From: Siphonodentalium dalli
Lineage: Eukaryota > Mollusca > Scaphopoda > Gadilida > Siphonodentaliidae
Assembly: GCA_032622095.1 (NCBI GenBank)
Contig: CP136063.1
Location: 82,439,980 to 82,503,979 of the forward strand
Direction: 5' to 3'
Length of the DNA stretch: 64,000 bases
Below are positions 1 to 11,837 of the stretch, one piece after another. Made by a program: the position numbers and the translations under genes. A model generated the notes under the pieces. The model searched no databases, was not told where the DNA came from, and worked only from the letters and a program-made list of their open reading frames with translations. Each line of letters starts with the position of its first letter. Position 1 is the stretch's first letter.

Positions 1-350
1 TGAAACACTCCGGTATATAGGGTGATCAAATATAGAGTGGAGAATAATCTTGATCAAAGTAGTTATTTTTACAAATATTATATCCAAATTGACAACATAC
101 ATCGTTATTCTTATACAATGACTCTCGATTGCGAAATCCTTTTCGTTAGTTTATCGCAGATAGTTGCGTCCCGACTCGAGAAGTAAATATTTACAATTGA
201 GCGTAGTTCAGATGATGTTTTCTGTGGAGTGATAATGCCAATTCTCTTGAGATTTTCGGCGATGTTAGTAGAATGCTACATTCCCGCAGTTGGCATAGCG
301 CCTGAATACTAAATTGTCATTTTCACGCACCGAAAAGTCCATAATATGTC
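1..350 (+). repeat. Dispersed repeat R1, copy 1
   Basis: Begins TGAAACACTCCGG and ends near TCCATAATATGTCTTTAAG. A second copy follows in tandem at 836-1203. An inverted copy lies at 30700-31045, ending in GGAGTGTTTCACATCACTTT, and a stub is at 15297-15335. Shared landmarks are ATTGACAACA, TTCGTTAGTTTATCG and GAGATTTTCGG. No coding content was seen. Confidence 0.75.
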
Positions 351-835
351 TTTAAGGCAATGTGTTAGAAGCACCGTTACAGGTGGAACTATAGACATTT
401 TACTTCTAATGTCGTTAGCTTTGGTAAATATGAACTTTATATGCATGTTGCGGCTGTTGCCATTTATATTCTGGCACCGTAGATTATTTTATGAGAAAAT
501 GCTTGCAAAAATGCCGTGCAAACTTGCTATAGTGTATGAACCTACCCTTATACCGGGATCCCTCAGTTTTCATCAAAGTGCCACTGAACTGCATCAAGAG
601 TACACTAGCCATCTGTTTTGAACTCTAAAATATCAATAAATAATCAGATCTAGAAAAAGATCTGATTAGAATAGCTGCAACAAACCAACTATTTCGCTCT
701 AAGCTTCACTTCGGTTTGCACACGTCGTGAAGTCTAATTAGTTTGCTTGACCTCATAAAATGTGAGGGCGTCATCGAAGTAACGAATGAAAAAACTCAGG
801 AAAATTACAGAATTCCCCCACAAAAGGTAATTTAA
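351..835. other. Spacer between R1 copies
   Basis: No supported gene. A 91-codon frame at 346-621 is hydrophobic and unlike any family I know. A short palindrome, AATCAGATCT/AGATCTGATT, lies at 641-667 and could form a hairpin. Confidence 0.5.
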
Positions 836-1203
836 AGTGTCATGAAACACTCCGGTAGGGTGATCAAATCGAAATAAAGAAACAAAGCAGTTATTTTTTC
901 AAATATTATATCCGAATTGACAACACACACCGTCATTGTTATATATTAATTAAATACAGCGACTATATACCGGTGGCGAAATTGTTTTCGTTAGTTTATC
1001 GCCGATTGTTGCGTCCCGAATCGAGACGTAAATATTTACAATTCAGCGTATTTTAGACAATGTTTTCTATGGAGTGGTACGGTCGATTTGCTTGAGATTT
1101 TCGGTGATGTTAGTAGAATGCTACATTCCTCCAATTGGCATAGCGCCTGGGTACTAACTTGTCAGTTTCACAGACCCGAACAAGTCCATAATATGTCTTT
1201 AAG
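836..1203 (+). repeat. Dispersed repeat R1, copy 2
   Basis: Direct copy of 1-350, starting AAGTGTCATGAAACACTCCG and ending at TCCATAATATGTCTTTAAG. It is moderately diverged with small indels, so the duplication is not recent. Confidence 0.75.
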
Positions 1204-1306
1204 TTTTGGACTCGGCAGAGCCTCGCCCAATAGATGCTCAAATCCACATCACGCACCTAAACCGTTTAAGCAACGACCCTAGCTGCGTATTCCATACATA
1301 TCTATA

Positions 1307-1661
1307 CTAGCTGATGTGCCAGACTTCGTCCGGGCTATTTAGGGAGTTCTTTGTGATCGCCTCCGTCTGGGCAGAATATACAGCGTCTGGACAAACTATT
1401 GTTCGATCGGTCCAGTATGTCTATATATGAGCGAGGTCAAGGTCAAGAACACGGTCGCACGTAAAATTGGACCCGCCCATATTGTTCTCGGGATCAAAGT
1501 AGTCCTACATACCAAATTTGAGTCGGATCGGTCCATGTCCAATATGAGCGTATATATATGAGCGAGGTCGGATCGGTCGCGCAGTTTTCGAGTCTATAAC
1601 AAACATACATGCATACAGACAGACAGACAGACAGACAGAAAATTCCAAAATATATAGGAGA
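1307..1661 (-). mobile_element. Non-autonomous Helitron
   Basis: On the minus strand it starts TCTCCTATATATTTTGGAA after an A. It has a (CTGT)n tract and ACTCGAAAACTG, and ends with the hairpin-forming GCCCGGACGAAGTCTGGC shortly before CTAG, followed by T. The 5' TC, subterminal hairpin, 3' CTAG and A/T insertion point are Helitron hallmarks. It belongs to the same broad family as the trimer at 31203-33163. Confidence 0.75.
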
Positions 1662-1796
1662 TTACACTCACGTGTTAATTGGTTCAAGTAGATTAATTTT
1701 TATTTTGAAAACCAGGAACTATTGTTTGGAAGAAGTGTGCAGTACCAAATCGCACAAGCATTATCTTGTCTGACAAAATAAACAAATGATTGTAAT

Positions 1797-2110
1797 ATAT
1801 ATAATAGTTTATCCTTTCTCTACTGAATGTATTTTTCCATTCAGTTATAAAGGTATACATTGGATTGGTCTATTATTCATTTATAGGGGTGTTGATGTAA
1901 TAAAAGCAGACTACAGGCAGAAAAAAAAAGATAATACAAGAGCAGGATTTTTCATATTCATTGGTGGAAAATGTTCAGATAATAAGTTCAACAATATTAT
2001 TTGAACATCTCCAAAAGGAACTATTCGGCAATGTGTACTTAGTAAAGAAAGGATTAAGTGCTCTATCTGGCTTTTCGATGCATCCACTATAATGTCTCCA
2101 TGAAGCTGTA
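1797..2110 (-). repeat. Dispersed repeat R2, copy 1
   Basis: Inverted relative to copies at 22247-22390 and 50310-50530. Shared pieces include AATGGATTCTCCCATTC-like sequence, a TCTATTATTCAT block, and AATGTTCAGATAATAAGTTC. No coding potential. Confidence 0.6.
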
Positions 2111-3100
2111 GCTTTGTTTGTGGAATATTCAGTTGCCATGACTACCAGTGCTGCATGACAAAAGCACGATATTTTCAATACAGAATTTCGCTGGATCATT
2201 CCAGCGAAAACGCTTCAAATTCGAATATCATCATCTTCATTTTATATCTGAACAGTTATTAAGAGAGGGCAAAACAATTGATTTAATACAGTAGAGAGGT
2301 TATATACAAATAATATTTACTTTTTTTTGTCTATTTAGGAAAGAGGAACTACTAGAATACCACAAAAGAAGCAAATCACAAAATAGCTAAATCTATTGGC
2401 TCTGTGATGGGGAGCTTCAGTTATATCATAATGTTGAGTTAATTTTTTTTATAGTAGCCTAATAAAATTGTTAATATGCAAGCGGGTCCACTCAACTGGA
2501 AATATGGTGGTAGTCTGATCGTGGACCTATGACATGACATGAAAATTCTAAAATGTAGAAACGTTTCTATTGGTTGCTGTCTTTCTAAAGGAGAATAAAT
2601 ATGAAATTTCTTGAATCAAGCTGAATCAAGAACAATTTACTTCCCTATCACGATCATCAAATGTGATATCATTGCTATATAATCTGCATAATGAAATAGT
2701 TGCAGACGTTTATCAGGGCTTTGGACCGGCTTATCAAGAGTTCGAACATAATTTTGTGAAAAACTAATTTAGACGTGATGTCTCAAGACAGAAATGAGTT
2801 TCAATAACTGTGTATAGTAGATGGGGTTTGGTAGAAGATGCTTAAAATTCTTGATAACATACTGGTGATCTTTTGTGCACTTTCTTGACATGGGCGCAAA
2901 CATCGAATGAACTTGCTTGGCATTCATGTTGTGTCGCCGTCATTACTGATGAATGCATGCATAGATAAAAGTTGGGCAAACGGGGGTCACAAATTCCAGA
3001 TTTTCCCGGGTGATTATATGATGATAACTAAATGTCAGCTACGAGACAAACGAAGGCCGAACAGAACTGATGTTATGTACACAACACAAGTATATTAAGT
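2111..3100. other. No recognisable feature
   Basis: AT-rich spacer. Short frames such as 2907-3098 have no recognisable content and no splice context. Confidence 0.5.
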
Positions 3101-3119
3101 TATTGTCGGAATTCTAATT

Positions 3120-3260
3120 TAAACACGGGACGACGTCTCTGGGCCGACTTTATTTTTGACCGACTTCGTATAGCGGGTCGATTTCACTGGGGCCGATTTT
3201 GTTTTGAGCCGACATCTCCTGTAATCGATGAGTCTCATTGAGTAAGTATCTATTCCAAAA
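3120..3260. repeat. GGCCGAC-type subrepeats
   Basis: Four loose repeats of a unit like GGGCCGACTTTATTTTG / GACCGACTTCG in about 100 bp. They resemble the subrepeat TIRs of the MULE-like elements, but no opposite arm was found nearby. Confidence 0.4.
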
Positions 3261-3347
3261 GGCGGACGCGCGAGTGTCTAAACGCGATGACTTTTAACAT
3301 CAAACCGATCCATGACCACGAACACATGTATGTTTGGTTGCTTCCCT

Positions 3348-3732
3348 CAGGGGCGCCGGAAGCATCCAAGGGCAGGGGGGGGCAGAGCCTACAAAAAGGG
3401 CACTTTTCCGCAAAAAAGGGCATTTTCTCCGCAAACTCTGGAAAATAACCATAAATTCATTGTGGCAAAAATCCCTATTTTAATGGTATTAGTCGGTTTT
3501 TATGGCGGTTTTATGATAAAATTGACAAAAAATTAATATTCCTTGTGAAATTGGTGGTATTTGGACCAAAAAAGTCACATTTTGTTATAAAAACACGAGA
3601 TTAAACACACAAAAAGCATTTTCTGTCTCCAGAAAAAGGGCAAGTCCTGCCCCCGCTCGCCCCCCTTGGTCAAGGGCAGGGTGGTCAGCTGCCCCCTCTG
3701 CCCCCCCCCCCCCCCCTCTTCCGGCGCCCCTG
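3348..3732. mobile_element. hAT-type MITE with 8-bp TSD
   Basis: Begins CAGGGGCGCCGGAAG and ends CTTCCGGCGCCCCTG, perfect 15-bp inverted ends. It is flanked by the 8-bp direct repeat GCTTCCCT (3340-3347 and 3733-3740). CAGGG termini and an 8-bp duplication fit the hAT superfamily. Subterminal C and G runs (for example 3702-3717) and repeats of AAAAAGGGCA lie inside. No transposase. Confidence 0.88.
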
Positions 3733-5160
3733 GCTTCCCTCGCATCTGCATGGTGGGATCAATTTATTTCGTCGATGTTGGTTGGTCCACTATATACTGC
3801 TTACCAATACCTAGAAAATAAATAACAACAATAATGCATGGATTTTTATAACAAGACAGTCAATGACTGTGGGGTCGCTCACCAGACTGCAAAGACTGAT
3901 AAGACTGGGACTCTGGAGACCAAAACAGTCAGCACTTTTCATAATCACTTTAAAAGAAGTAGATTTATACAGGATATGTGGCTAGAGAGACTTCAAGTAT
4001 GTAGCTTGGTAAAAATCCACCTTGAAATTGCCAACTGTACACTACTGATCACCCCCCTCCTCCAGCTCAACAAGTCCCCTCCCGACCGGGATCCAGACTC
4101 CCAAGTCTTAGGTTGGAATTTCACAACCGACACCTCAAACTTTCTCAATTGTTGGAAATTTCCAATCTCACAAGCGCCTTTTTCTAAAACCATTTAAACA
4201 TGTTTGAAGCCCAATTATCCATGGACCCAAAAACACAATACATGTATGTCCGACCAATCAGTCAATTGGTTCCAAGGTAGATGTTTTAATGAATTTGGTA
4301 TTTCGATGATTTTATTAGACTCCCCATAGCCTGCCATTTCTTGACAGGTTGACCTCATTTTAACAAATCTGAATCTCAGTCACTAAAGGATCCTATTGAT
4401 TCCTCCATACTATATGTAAGCTAAATAGTCCAAACTCTCTCGAGAAGACATTTTAAGAATTACTATAGAGACATATAGTTATGTCCCTGGTCCCACCCTA
4501 TTTAACCTGGTGACTCCATCTGAATAAATTTGAATCCCAGACACCAAAGAACCCTTCATACATATCATAAATATCAGTCAAATAGACCTGATGGTCCTTG
4601 TGAAGGAAGCATATTAAGAGGGAAACTGTCCTTCGCTTGGCCCCTATTTGACCAGGTGACCCCATTAAAAAAATCTGAATTGCAGTCAAGGAAGAACATT
4701 CCATTCTATATAAGCCAACTAGTTCTTTCAAACATATTTTAAGAATTACTATGTAGTGAAATAGTTAAGTCTCTTGCTCTGCCCTTATTTGACTTTGTGA
4801 TCCCATTTTCACAAATCTGATAAGGATAAAAATTAAGTTCCCCAGTTGAAGTTGGTGATATTCACCCATTGGGCACCTCATTTATGAATTTTATCTTCTG
4901 CAAATTAGGGGATATAGAAACTTCCTAGAAGGGAAATTTAACTAACAACAATGTAAATTTGATACTATAGATACTTCCCAGAAGATGAGGCCTAAGCAGA
5001 ATGAGGTCGCCAGAGGGTGAAGTTGGTGATGCTAGCCTGCTGTGCGGAATAGCATCACAAAAAGCGTGTCTGTTCCTACATTGTGCATGCCTGGCCTCAA
5101 GCAACACAATGTATTATACAACAAGCCTTGAAATAGTGTGATAGTGTGTCTGTCATTTGC

Positions 5161-5224
5161 AGAATGAGGTCCCCATAGGGTGAATTTAGTGACTCTAAAT
5201 TCACCCTCTGGGGACCTCATTCTG
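5161..5224. repeat. GAATGAGGTCCCC hairpin
   Basis: Palindrome with arms GAATGAGGTCCCCA...GTGAATTTAG and its inverse, ending GGGGACCTCATTC. Longer versions with a loop are at 5584-5673, 38541-38634 and 41327-41420. Confidence 0.75.
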
Positions 5225-5583
5225 ATAAGGCCCTCAACTGCTATGGAAGACCTAGAATAAAATTGAATTTCCCCAGTTGAAGTTGGTGATGTTCACCCAT
5301 TGGGCCCCTCAATTATGAATTTTATCTTCTGCAAATTAGGGGATATAGAAACTTCCTAGAAGGGAAATTTAACTAACAACAATGTAAATTTGATACTATA
5401 GATACTTCCCAGAAGATGAGGCCTAAGCAGAATGAGGTCTCCAAATGGTGAATTTGGTGATGCTAGCCCGCTATGTGGGATAGCATCACTACAAGCATGT
5501 CTGTTCCTACATTGTGCATGTCTGGCCTCAAGCAACACACTGTATTATACAATCAAGCCTTGAGATAGTCTGTCTGTTATTTG

Positions 5584-5673
5584 CAGAATGAGGTCCCCAG
5601 AGGGTGAATTTAGTGACGCTTTCCTGCACAGCGGGCTAGTATCACTAAATTCACTCTCTGGGGACCTCATTCT
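5584..5673. repeat. GAATGAGGTCCCC hairpin, long form
   Basis: Arms of about 27 bp (AGAATGAGGTCCCCAGAGGG and inverse) around a GC-bearing loop of about 30 bp with GCTTTCCTGCACAGCGGGC. It occurs once per 435-bp unit or related copy. Confidence 0.75.
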
Positions 5674-6956
5674 GATAAGGCCCTCAACTGCTATGGAAGA
5701 CCTAGAATAAGATTGAAGTTCCCCAGTTGAAATTGGTGATGTTCACCCATTGGGCACCTCAATCATGAATTTTATCTTCTGCAAATTAAGGGATACAGAA
5801 ACTTCCTAGAAGGGAAATTTAACTAACAACAATGTAAATTTGATACTATAGATACTTCCCAGAAGATGAGGCCTAAGCAGAATGAGATCTTGAGACTCTA
5901 GATACTTCCCAGAAGATAAGGCCTAAGCAGAATAATGTTCTCAGAGGGTGTATTGTGTTATGCTAGCCTGCTGTGTGGAACAACATGAATTCACCCTCTG
6001 GGAACCTCATACCTCCAATGCCAGACACTTGGAGAAAATGAAATTAATCTGATTTTAATGACCACTGAGTGATAATGTAAACAACAAGGGTGCTTCATTG
6101 ATAACACCATTAATCTCATTTAAATTATGAATGACATGAATACACTCCCTGGGGACTCTGCCTACATAAATTGATCAAGGAGTTCCTGAATATTTTATAA
6201 TTTTTTGGGGAATTATGGCCATAACTCTGTTAAAATATATCGGATCAAACCCATATTTTAACTTGATCTGTATATAAGTGTCAAAAATTCATATACCAAA
6301 TTTGGTGTTGATCAGATGAAAAATGTTTGAGTAATCCTGTCTTGGATGAATTCTATATCAAAACAAGAGTGGAAGGGGTTAAATAAACAATACCAAAATC
6401 CATACAGATGAAGAACATGCTAAGAAAAATGTAGGTAAGAAATATGAGACTGTGATGGGTCCTAAACAAAAATTAAAGGTCAAAATGCAAAAATTTAATT
6501 TTTTGTTTTTAGAAATGTCCCTGGCTCTGCCCCTATTTGACCCAGTGACCCAATTTGAACAAATCTGATTCCCAGTCACTCAAGGTCCCTCAGTACCAAA
6601 TATAAGCTGAATAGGCCAAATATTTTTTTAGAAGAAGTCATTGTAAGAATTACTATGAGTTATGGCCCTGGTTTCTCAACTAATTGACCGGGTGACCTCA
6701 TTTGAACAAATCTGAACACCAGTCACCCAAGGACCCTCCATACCAAATATTAGCTAAATCGGCACAATGGTTATGAACAAGAAGTTGTTGTAAGAATTAC
6801 TATGGCGGAATAGAGTTATGGCCCTGGTTTCACAACTATTTGACCCAGTGACGTCATTTGAACAAATCTGAATGAGAGTCACCTAGGGAACATCCACACC
6901 AAATATGAACCAATTCGGTATGATGGTTTCAGAGGAGAAGATGTTTTTAAAAAAAG

Positions 6957-7006
6957 TTGACGGACGGACGGACAGACGGACAGACGGACGGACGGACGGA
7001 CGACGG
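6957..7006 (+). repeat. (GGAC)n microsatellite
   Basis: About twelve GGAC/AGAC tetranucleotides just before the CTATAGCTCC...GGTGAGCTA end of element A. Equivalent tracts are at 43699-43742 and, reduced, at 55731-55745. Confidence 0.9.
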
Positions 7007-7345
7007 ACGAGGAGTGATGACTATAGCTCCACCGGAGACTTCGTCTCAGGTGAGCTAAAAAAAGGGATTCAATATCTATTCAACCCTGTAAGTTTATCCG
7101 AGTTTGTATTACTTAATTTATTAGTCACCGTTTCTGAAACTTGGCATAATTATAGACCATCATCGGAACCTATGTACCTGCAATCAAGAGATCTACCAGG
7201 AGCTTTTTTACTATAGTTATCCACTATTTTACGTATAAATGTTTAGCAACGTACGTATAATGTTGTATTTTTCCTGGTAAAATTTTATGAAACTTGGCAC
7301 AGATATTCACCATGATGGCAACACGGTCGTGTATAACTGCATTTA

Positions 7346-7712
7346 CCCTTTACCCAACAAACCGGCCAAAACCGGCCAAATAAAGCTTCAACAGCCTAAA
7401 ATATCTTCGGTCTGTCTCAATAGAACCATACAAATATGGATATCATTGGAACCGGCTCCTTGACCACATTGTGATAGTTACAGTTATGCCCTGTGCCAAT
7501 GCATTCTCTTATATATGCGAGTCGACCATAGGTCGCCTCGCATATATAAGAGAATGCATTGGCCTAAAAAAAAAATTCTTACATTCTTTAACAATTTTAT
7601 AATTTTTAATGTGTTAAGCCAATGCATTCTCTTATATATGCGAGGCGACCTATGGTCGACTCGCATATATAAGAGAATGCATTGGCACAGGGCCCTTCTG
7701 TTGGGTAAAGGG
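7346..7712. mobile_element. piggyBac-like MITE, copy 1
   Basis: Ends are CCCTTTACCCAACA and TGTTGGGTAAAGGG. Flanks are TTTA at the left and TTAA at the right, consistent with a TTAA target duplication with one change. It contains two large palindromes built on GCCAATGCATTCTCTTATAT (7497-7562 and 7618-7686). Other copies are at 10699-11090 and 11290-11682. Confidence 0.82.
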
Positions 7713-7719
7713 TTAAGTT

Positions 7720-8580
7720 GGTTGGACGTATTTTAGTTGAGTTATCACACGTTTTTACTTTGATTTCTCTCAGAGTATATTCTGTATAATGATATGTTGT
7801 GTATTTATCAACATATATTGTCTCTGCTACCAAATTACGTTTACTTAATATGAGTGAAGAGCCATCTGCTTTTAATGTGTCAACATGCATGCAGGTATAC
7901 CCTGTTGTAGTTCATGTGCGCTGCGGGGTACCCTTATCTAGTTATGTTCTTTTTAGATTGTAGAACGTAAGTTGCTGACAGTCATTTTCAAATAACTGAC
8001 TGCATTGGCAATTTTAGAACTTATGGGAGCTTTCGCAGCTTGTATTTTAGATGTGTAAATGTTTTGATTTAGCTTGTAATTTAGAAATGTAAATGATTTA
8101 TAGTACGCAACGCAGGGCGTTGATATATCAAATAAAAACGTATCAGAACGCTGTATAACGCAGTTTATTTGAGCGTCATCCATGCATAGTTCTCATTAAT
8201 TGCATACAACCTTTGATGCGCCGACGAATACCTGCGGTGATCATCAATTAACTATAGTTTGTTTGATATGGTGTGCCCTGTGGGATGGTCTCGCACGCGT
8301 CCGATCAAGCATATCATAATGTGTGGACGGATACTGGAGAAACGGCTACATCTAACAACCTCTTGAAATATTCACACGGGGTGACCAGGGATCAAAGTCG
8401 TTCATAAAACGGTGCCATCGTTCCATCCTACGATTTCTTACTCTGAAACGAGTTCAGGTGGCGGTTTGAATCTATCCAAAGGCAGCACTATATTCTATGA
8501 TGAAGCCCATCCCTTTCAGTTCGTAGAAAACCGTTGAGACAGGTATGCCCACTGTCCTACTAATACTTTTATCAGGTTCC
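7720..8580. other. No recognisable feature
   Basis: Short frames at 7953-8183 and elsewhere lack domain character. I see no repeat shared with the rest of the window. Confidence 0.45.
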
Positions 8581-8588
8581 ACTATAAA

Positions 8589-8723
8589 AATGGTGACGTG
8601 GCTCGAGTGCAACATTGCGGATTGTCTCCCCGAGGAACCAATGTCTCTCGATGCGGAGCCGAGGGAGACATTGGTTCCAAGGGGAGACTATCCGCAATGT
8701 TGCCCTCGAGCCAGGTCACCATT
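8589..8723. repeat. Fold-back palindrome
   Basis: A 135-bp near-perfect inverted repeat: AATGGTGACGTGGCTCGAG at one end and CTCGAGCCAGGTCACCATT at the other, with a short loop around 8656. Overlapping frames on both strands reflect the palindrome and are not genes. Confidence 0.85.
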
Positions 8724-9179
8724 GTTTTTATTATACCGAATAACCATGTCAGCAGTTCTGAAAATTTAAAAATAAAGAGGAAATTCGCTTCGATTTGACA
8801 CCGGCATCCATGATGGTTACTTTGAAGAATGCGGAAGTCGTCTGAATCGTGACGATTTGGGGTTTCCGGTTTTAATGTCACGGTCAAAATACGTCATAAA
8901 ATTTCGTTTGGGTGCTTCCGTGAACATGTTCGGGCTCTTTCGGTCGGAGCGGTAAACATTGCAAAAAAAATGGTGACCGGCAATGTTTCATGGGCGGGAA
9001 ACATTGCAAATTGTAAAATCACACCCTATGGGAAATTAACATAGGCTTTTAATATGAGGTATAATAATATACAATGTCAGCAAAAACAGGACTCTGATTA
9101 GCAGAACCAAAGTAATAACAAGTGGCAATGAACATCAAATGTTAAGAATCCAACTGGACGATATTATCCAATCAGAATG

Positions 9180-9760
9180 CATGATTCCCCTTGACTTGGG
9201 TGTGTTTTCTACGTACTATGTCTATCATTATTCCAGCGATGGTCATAGAATGGAATAAGCTTCCCAAAGTAATCACCGATGCTGATCAATTTTCTACCTT
9301 TAAAACCAACTTGTACCATATAGATACCACACTCAGCCCCCCTCTGCATTTCTATGCTGGACGCAGAAAATACAACATTTCTCATTGTCGCATACGTACT
9401 TTTTGCAGTGAACTCAGATGTGATACGTTCAACAATTATATCGCTGACAGCCCCGCGTGCTCATGTGGAAATCGATCTGAAGACGCATATCAATATTTCT
9501 TCATGTGCCCAGTGTACCAACGTGAGCGCTCGGTTTTCTTTGAGAAACTAACCCGCGAAAATCTCAAAATAAGCAATATTTCAGAACTCATGTGTGGAAT
9601 ACCTTATATCCCGTCCCAAAAAAATATGAAACTATTTTCCATCACACAGCAATATATTGCAGCGACTAAGCGTTTCGACCCCAAATGATAATGATTATAT
9701 TTATTTTATTTGCGAATCTATCAGAATCTATACTTTAAAAAAATAAAAAATTGCTTCCGG
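9180..9760 (+). pseudogene. LINE ORF2 C-terminal fragment
   Basis: Frame 9191-9688 gives 165 codons. It includes PAMVIEWNKLPKVITDADQF, FKTNLY, HFYAGRRKYNISHCRIRT and the Cys/His tail CSCGNRSEDAYQYFFMCPVY. WN.LP......F...L followed by G.R...I.H...R and C.CG..ED..HYF..CP.Y is the C terminus of a Jockey/CR1-type LINE. Before 9226 the frame is disturbed (an FPS-type motif is lost), so the copy is 5'-truncated and mutated. An A-rich stretch follows at 9735-9750. Confidence 0.82.
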
Positions 9761-9769
9761 AATCTAACT

Positions 9770-10460
9770 TTTACCTTACAAGTGGACAAACCTCCCATTC
9801 AAACATCTCATTCTGATTTATTATCTGTATTGCCTTCCAGAGCACAACAATAACAAAAATAGAAAACAAATCAAGTGTACCATTATATTTTACAGCCAAC
9901 ATAAAAGTACTAAGAATAGATAATATATTGGCACTTGTCAATCATACCATAATTCATAATGTAGTGACATTCATTAAATACAAATTTTCTCACAGCTAAG
10001 AATCAACCTCATAGTCAAGAAATCATTATCATGTCTGACCATCTCTGGAAGGCGCTACACACTATATCTCTCATAACTTATCACCATGCAAATACGTTTG
10101 TACCGTCATCTTGATCACATGTATGTTATTATATTGTATCAGGAGAGGGGCTTCATAAGTTACAAAAACGTGTGCCCCAATCCCTTTTGTATATTATGCA
10201 AATAAAATATGTTTCAAGTCAAAAATCATTATTTTAGCCAATCAGTGATAATTTACATGTGGGTGTACCATATTTGGCAACACTATACTTCGGAAGTTTG
10301 TGTCACTTTTTTTTTACTCAGATGCCTATGGATTCTCGTCAGCATATCAAAACTGACACAACAATTAATGTTTATTACACTAATTCCATAATTCAAACCG
10401 ATATCTCAATGTTTTTTACTTATTTTTACTTAATTAACAAGAAATATATCCCACCCCACT
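9770..10460. other. No recognisable feature
   Basis: AT-rich spacer. Short frames at 10209-10462 overlap each other and show no motif. Confidence 0.45.
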
Positions 10461-10464
10461 AGAT

Positions 10465-11180
10465 TTTACCTGCACGCCACTACTTCCTGGACAGTGAACA
10501 GAGAGATTGTCTGAAGCTCATAGGTTACCTTATTGGAACGACCTGGTTACAGAGGACGCATGCACGGAAGGAATTGTCATGTGGGAGGAAATTGGTCTAT
10601 GGAAGTGTGAAGAAATAAACCTTCAACCAGGCCACTACTTCCTGGGAAGTGGACGCCGCAATACAGAGAGGTTGTCTGCTGCTCAATAGGTGAGTTAACC
10701 CTTTACCCAACAGAAGGGCCCTGTGCCAATGCAGTCTCTTATATATGCGAGTCGACCATAGGTCGCCTCGCATATATAAGAGAATGCATTGGCTTAACAC
10801 ATTAAAAATTATAAAATTGTTAAAGAATGTAAGAAAAAATGGTAAAAAGTGTTAAAAAAAGATTTTATTTAGGCCAATGCATTCTCTTATATATGCGAGG
10901 CGACCTATGGTCGACTTGCATATATAAGAGAATGCATTGGCACAGGGCATAACTGTAACTATCACAATGTGGTCAAGGAGCCGGTTCCAATGATATCCAT
11001 ATTTGTATGGTTTTATTGAGACAGACCCAAGATATTTTAGGCTGTTGAAGCTTTATTTGGCCGGTTTTGGCCGGTTTGTTAGGTAAAGGGTTAATGTAAC
11101 GACCCGGCTATTGAGTACGCATGCACCGACGGACTTGTCATCTTGGAGGAAATTGGTCTATGGAAGTGCAAAGAAATAAA
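10465..11180 (+). repeat. Tandem pair of about 165-bp units, second split by MITE
   Basis: The unit has CCACTACTTCCTGG, GAGAGATTGTCTG, ATAGGTTA, GAACGACCTGG, ACGCATGCAC and GGAGGAAATTGGTCTATGG. Unit 1 is 10480-10615. Unit 2 begins at 10630, is interrupted by the MITE at 10699-11090, and resumes as TGTAACGACCCGGC at 11095. Confidence 0.7.
10699..11090. mobile_element. piggyBac-like MITE, copy 2
   Basis: Flanked by TTAA on both sides (10695-10698, 11091-11094), with CCCTTTACCCAACA and TGTTAGGTAAAGGG ends. It has the same two palindromes as copy 1 in the opposite orientation, plus CCGGTTTTGGCCGGTTTG near the right end. Confidence 0.88.
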
Positions 11181-11289
11181 CCTTGGACCAGACCGGACAA
11201 TATAGAAAGAGGAAGTATAGCCATATAAACAACCATGACTGTGCCGTCCCGACAGAAGCACGGGGTTTACTCAGACTTACTCCGTTTAT

Positions 11290-11682
11290 CCCTTTACCCA
11301 ACAAACCGGCCAAAACCGGCCAAATAAAGCTTCAACAGCCTAAAATATCTTCGGTCTGTCTCCATAGAACCATACAAATATGGATATCATTGGAACCGGC
11401 TCCTTGACCACATTGTGATCGTTACAGTTATGCCCTGTGCCAATGCATTTCTCTTATATATGCGAGTCGACCATAGGTCGCCTCGCATATATAAGAGAAT
11501 GCATTGGCCTAAACAAAATCTTTTTTTAACACTTTTTGCCATTTTTTCTTACATTCTTTAACAATTTTATAATTTTTAATGTGTTAAGCCAATGCATTCT
11601 CTTATATATGCGAGGCGACCTATGGTCGACTCGCATATATAAGAGACTGCATTGGCACAGGGCCCTTCTGTTGGGTAAAGGG
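11290..11682. mobile_element. piggyBac-like MITE, copy 3 (TTAT flanks)
   Basis: Same family and internal structure as copies 1 and 2. The flanking tetranucleotide is TTAT on both sides (11286-11289, 11683-11686), a matching but non-canonical target duplication. Confidence 0.86.
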
Positions 11683-11837
11683 TTATAAGGATTCATCATA
11701 TATAGGCGTAGTCATGATCGTGATTTTGCAAGCGTGATATTTACTGTTCACACATTTAATTGCGACGTCATGCATTATTCACAATGTGAAGAAAACAACC
11801 ACAACCGACAAATTTTGGGATTCGACAATTACATATA

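Larger units (their letters stand above)
4843..5945 (+). repeat. Tandem repeat, about 435-bp unit
   Basis: The unit starts AGTTGAAGTTGGTGATATTC and recurs at 5276 and 5720. Each unit includes CTTCCTAGAAGGGAAATTTA and AGATGAGGCCTAAGCAGAAT. There are about 2.5 copies at high identity. The third unit is truncated and partly duplicated in itself (5880-5935). Confidence 0.8.
3848..7065 (+). repeat. Modular repeat element A
   Basis: Starts AACAAGACAGTCAATGACTG and ends near CTTCGTCTCAGGTGAGCTA. It is built from repeated modules of about 150 bp containing GTGACCCCATTTGAACAAA, CAAATATAAGC and AAGAATTACTATGGAG. Related copies are element B (37236-44836) and element C (53806-55790). Embedded are a 435-bp tandem repeat (4843-5945) and a GGAC microsatellite. 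Open frames here are out-of-phase repeats of one another, so none is taken as a gene. Confidence 0.65.
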
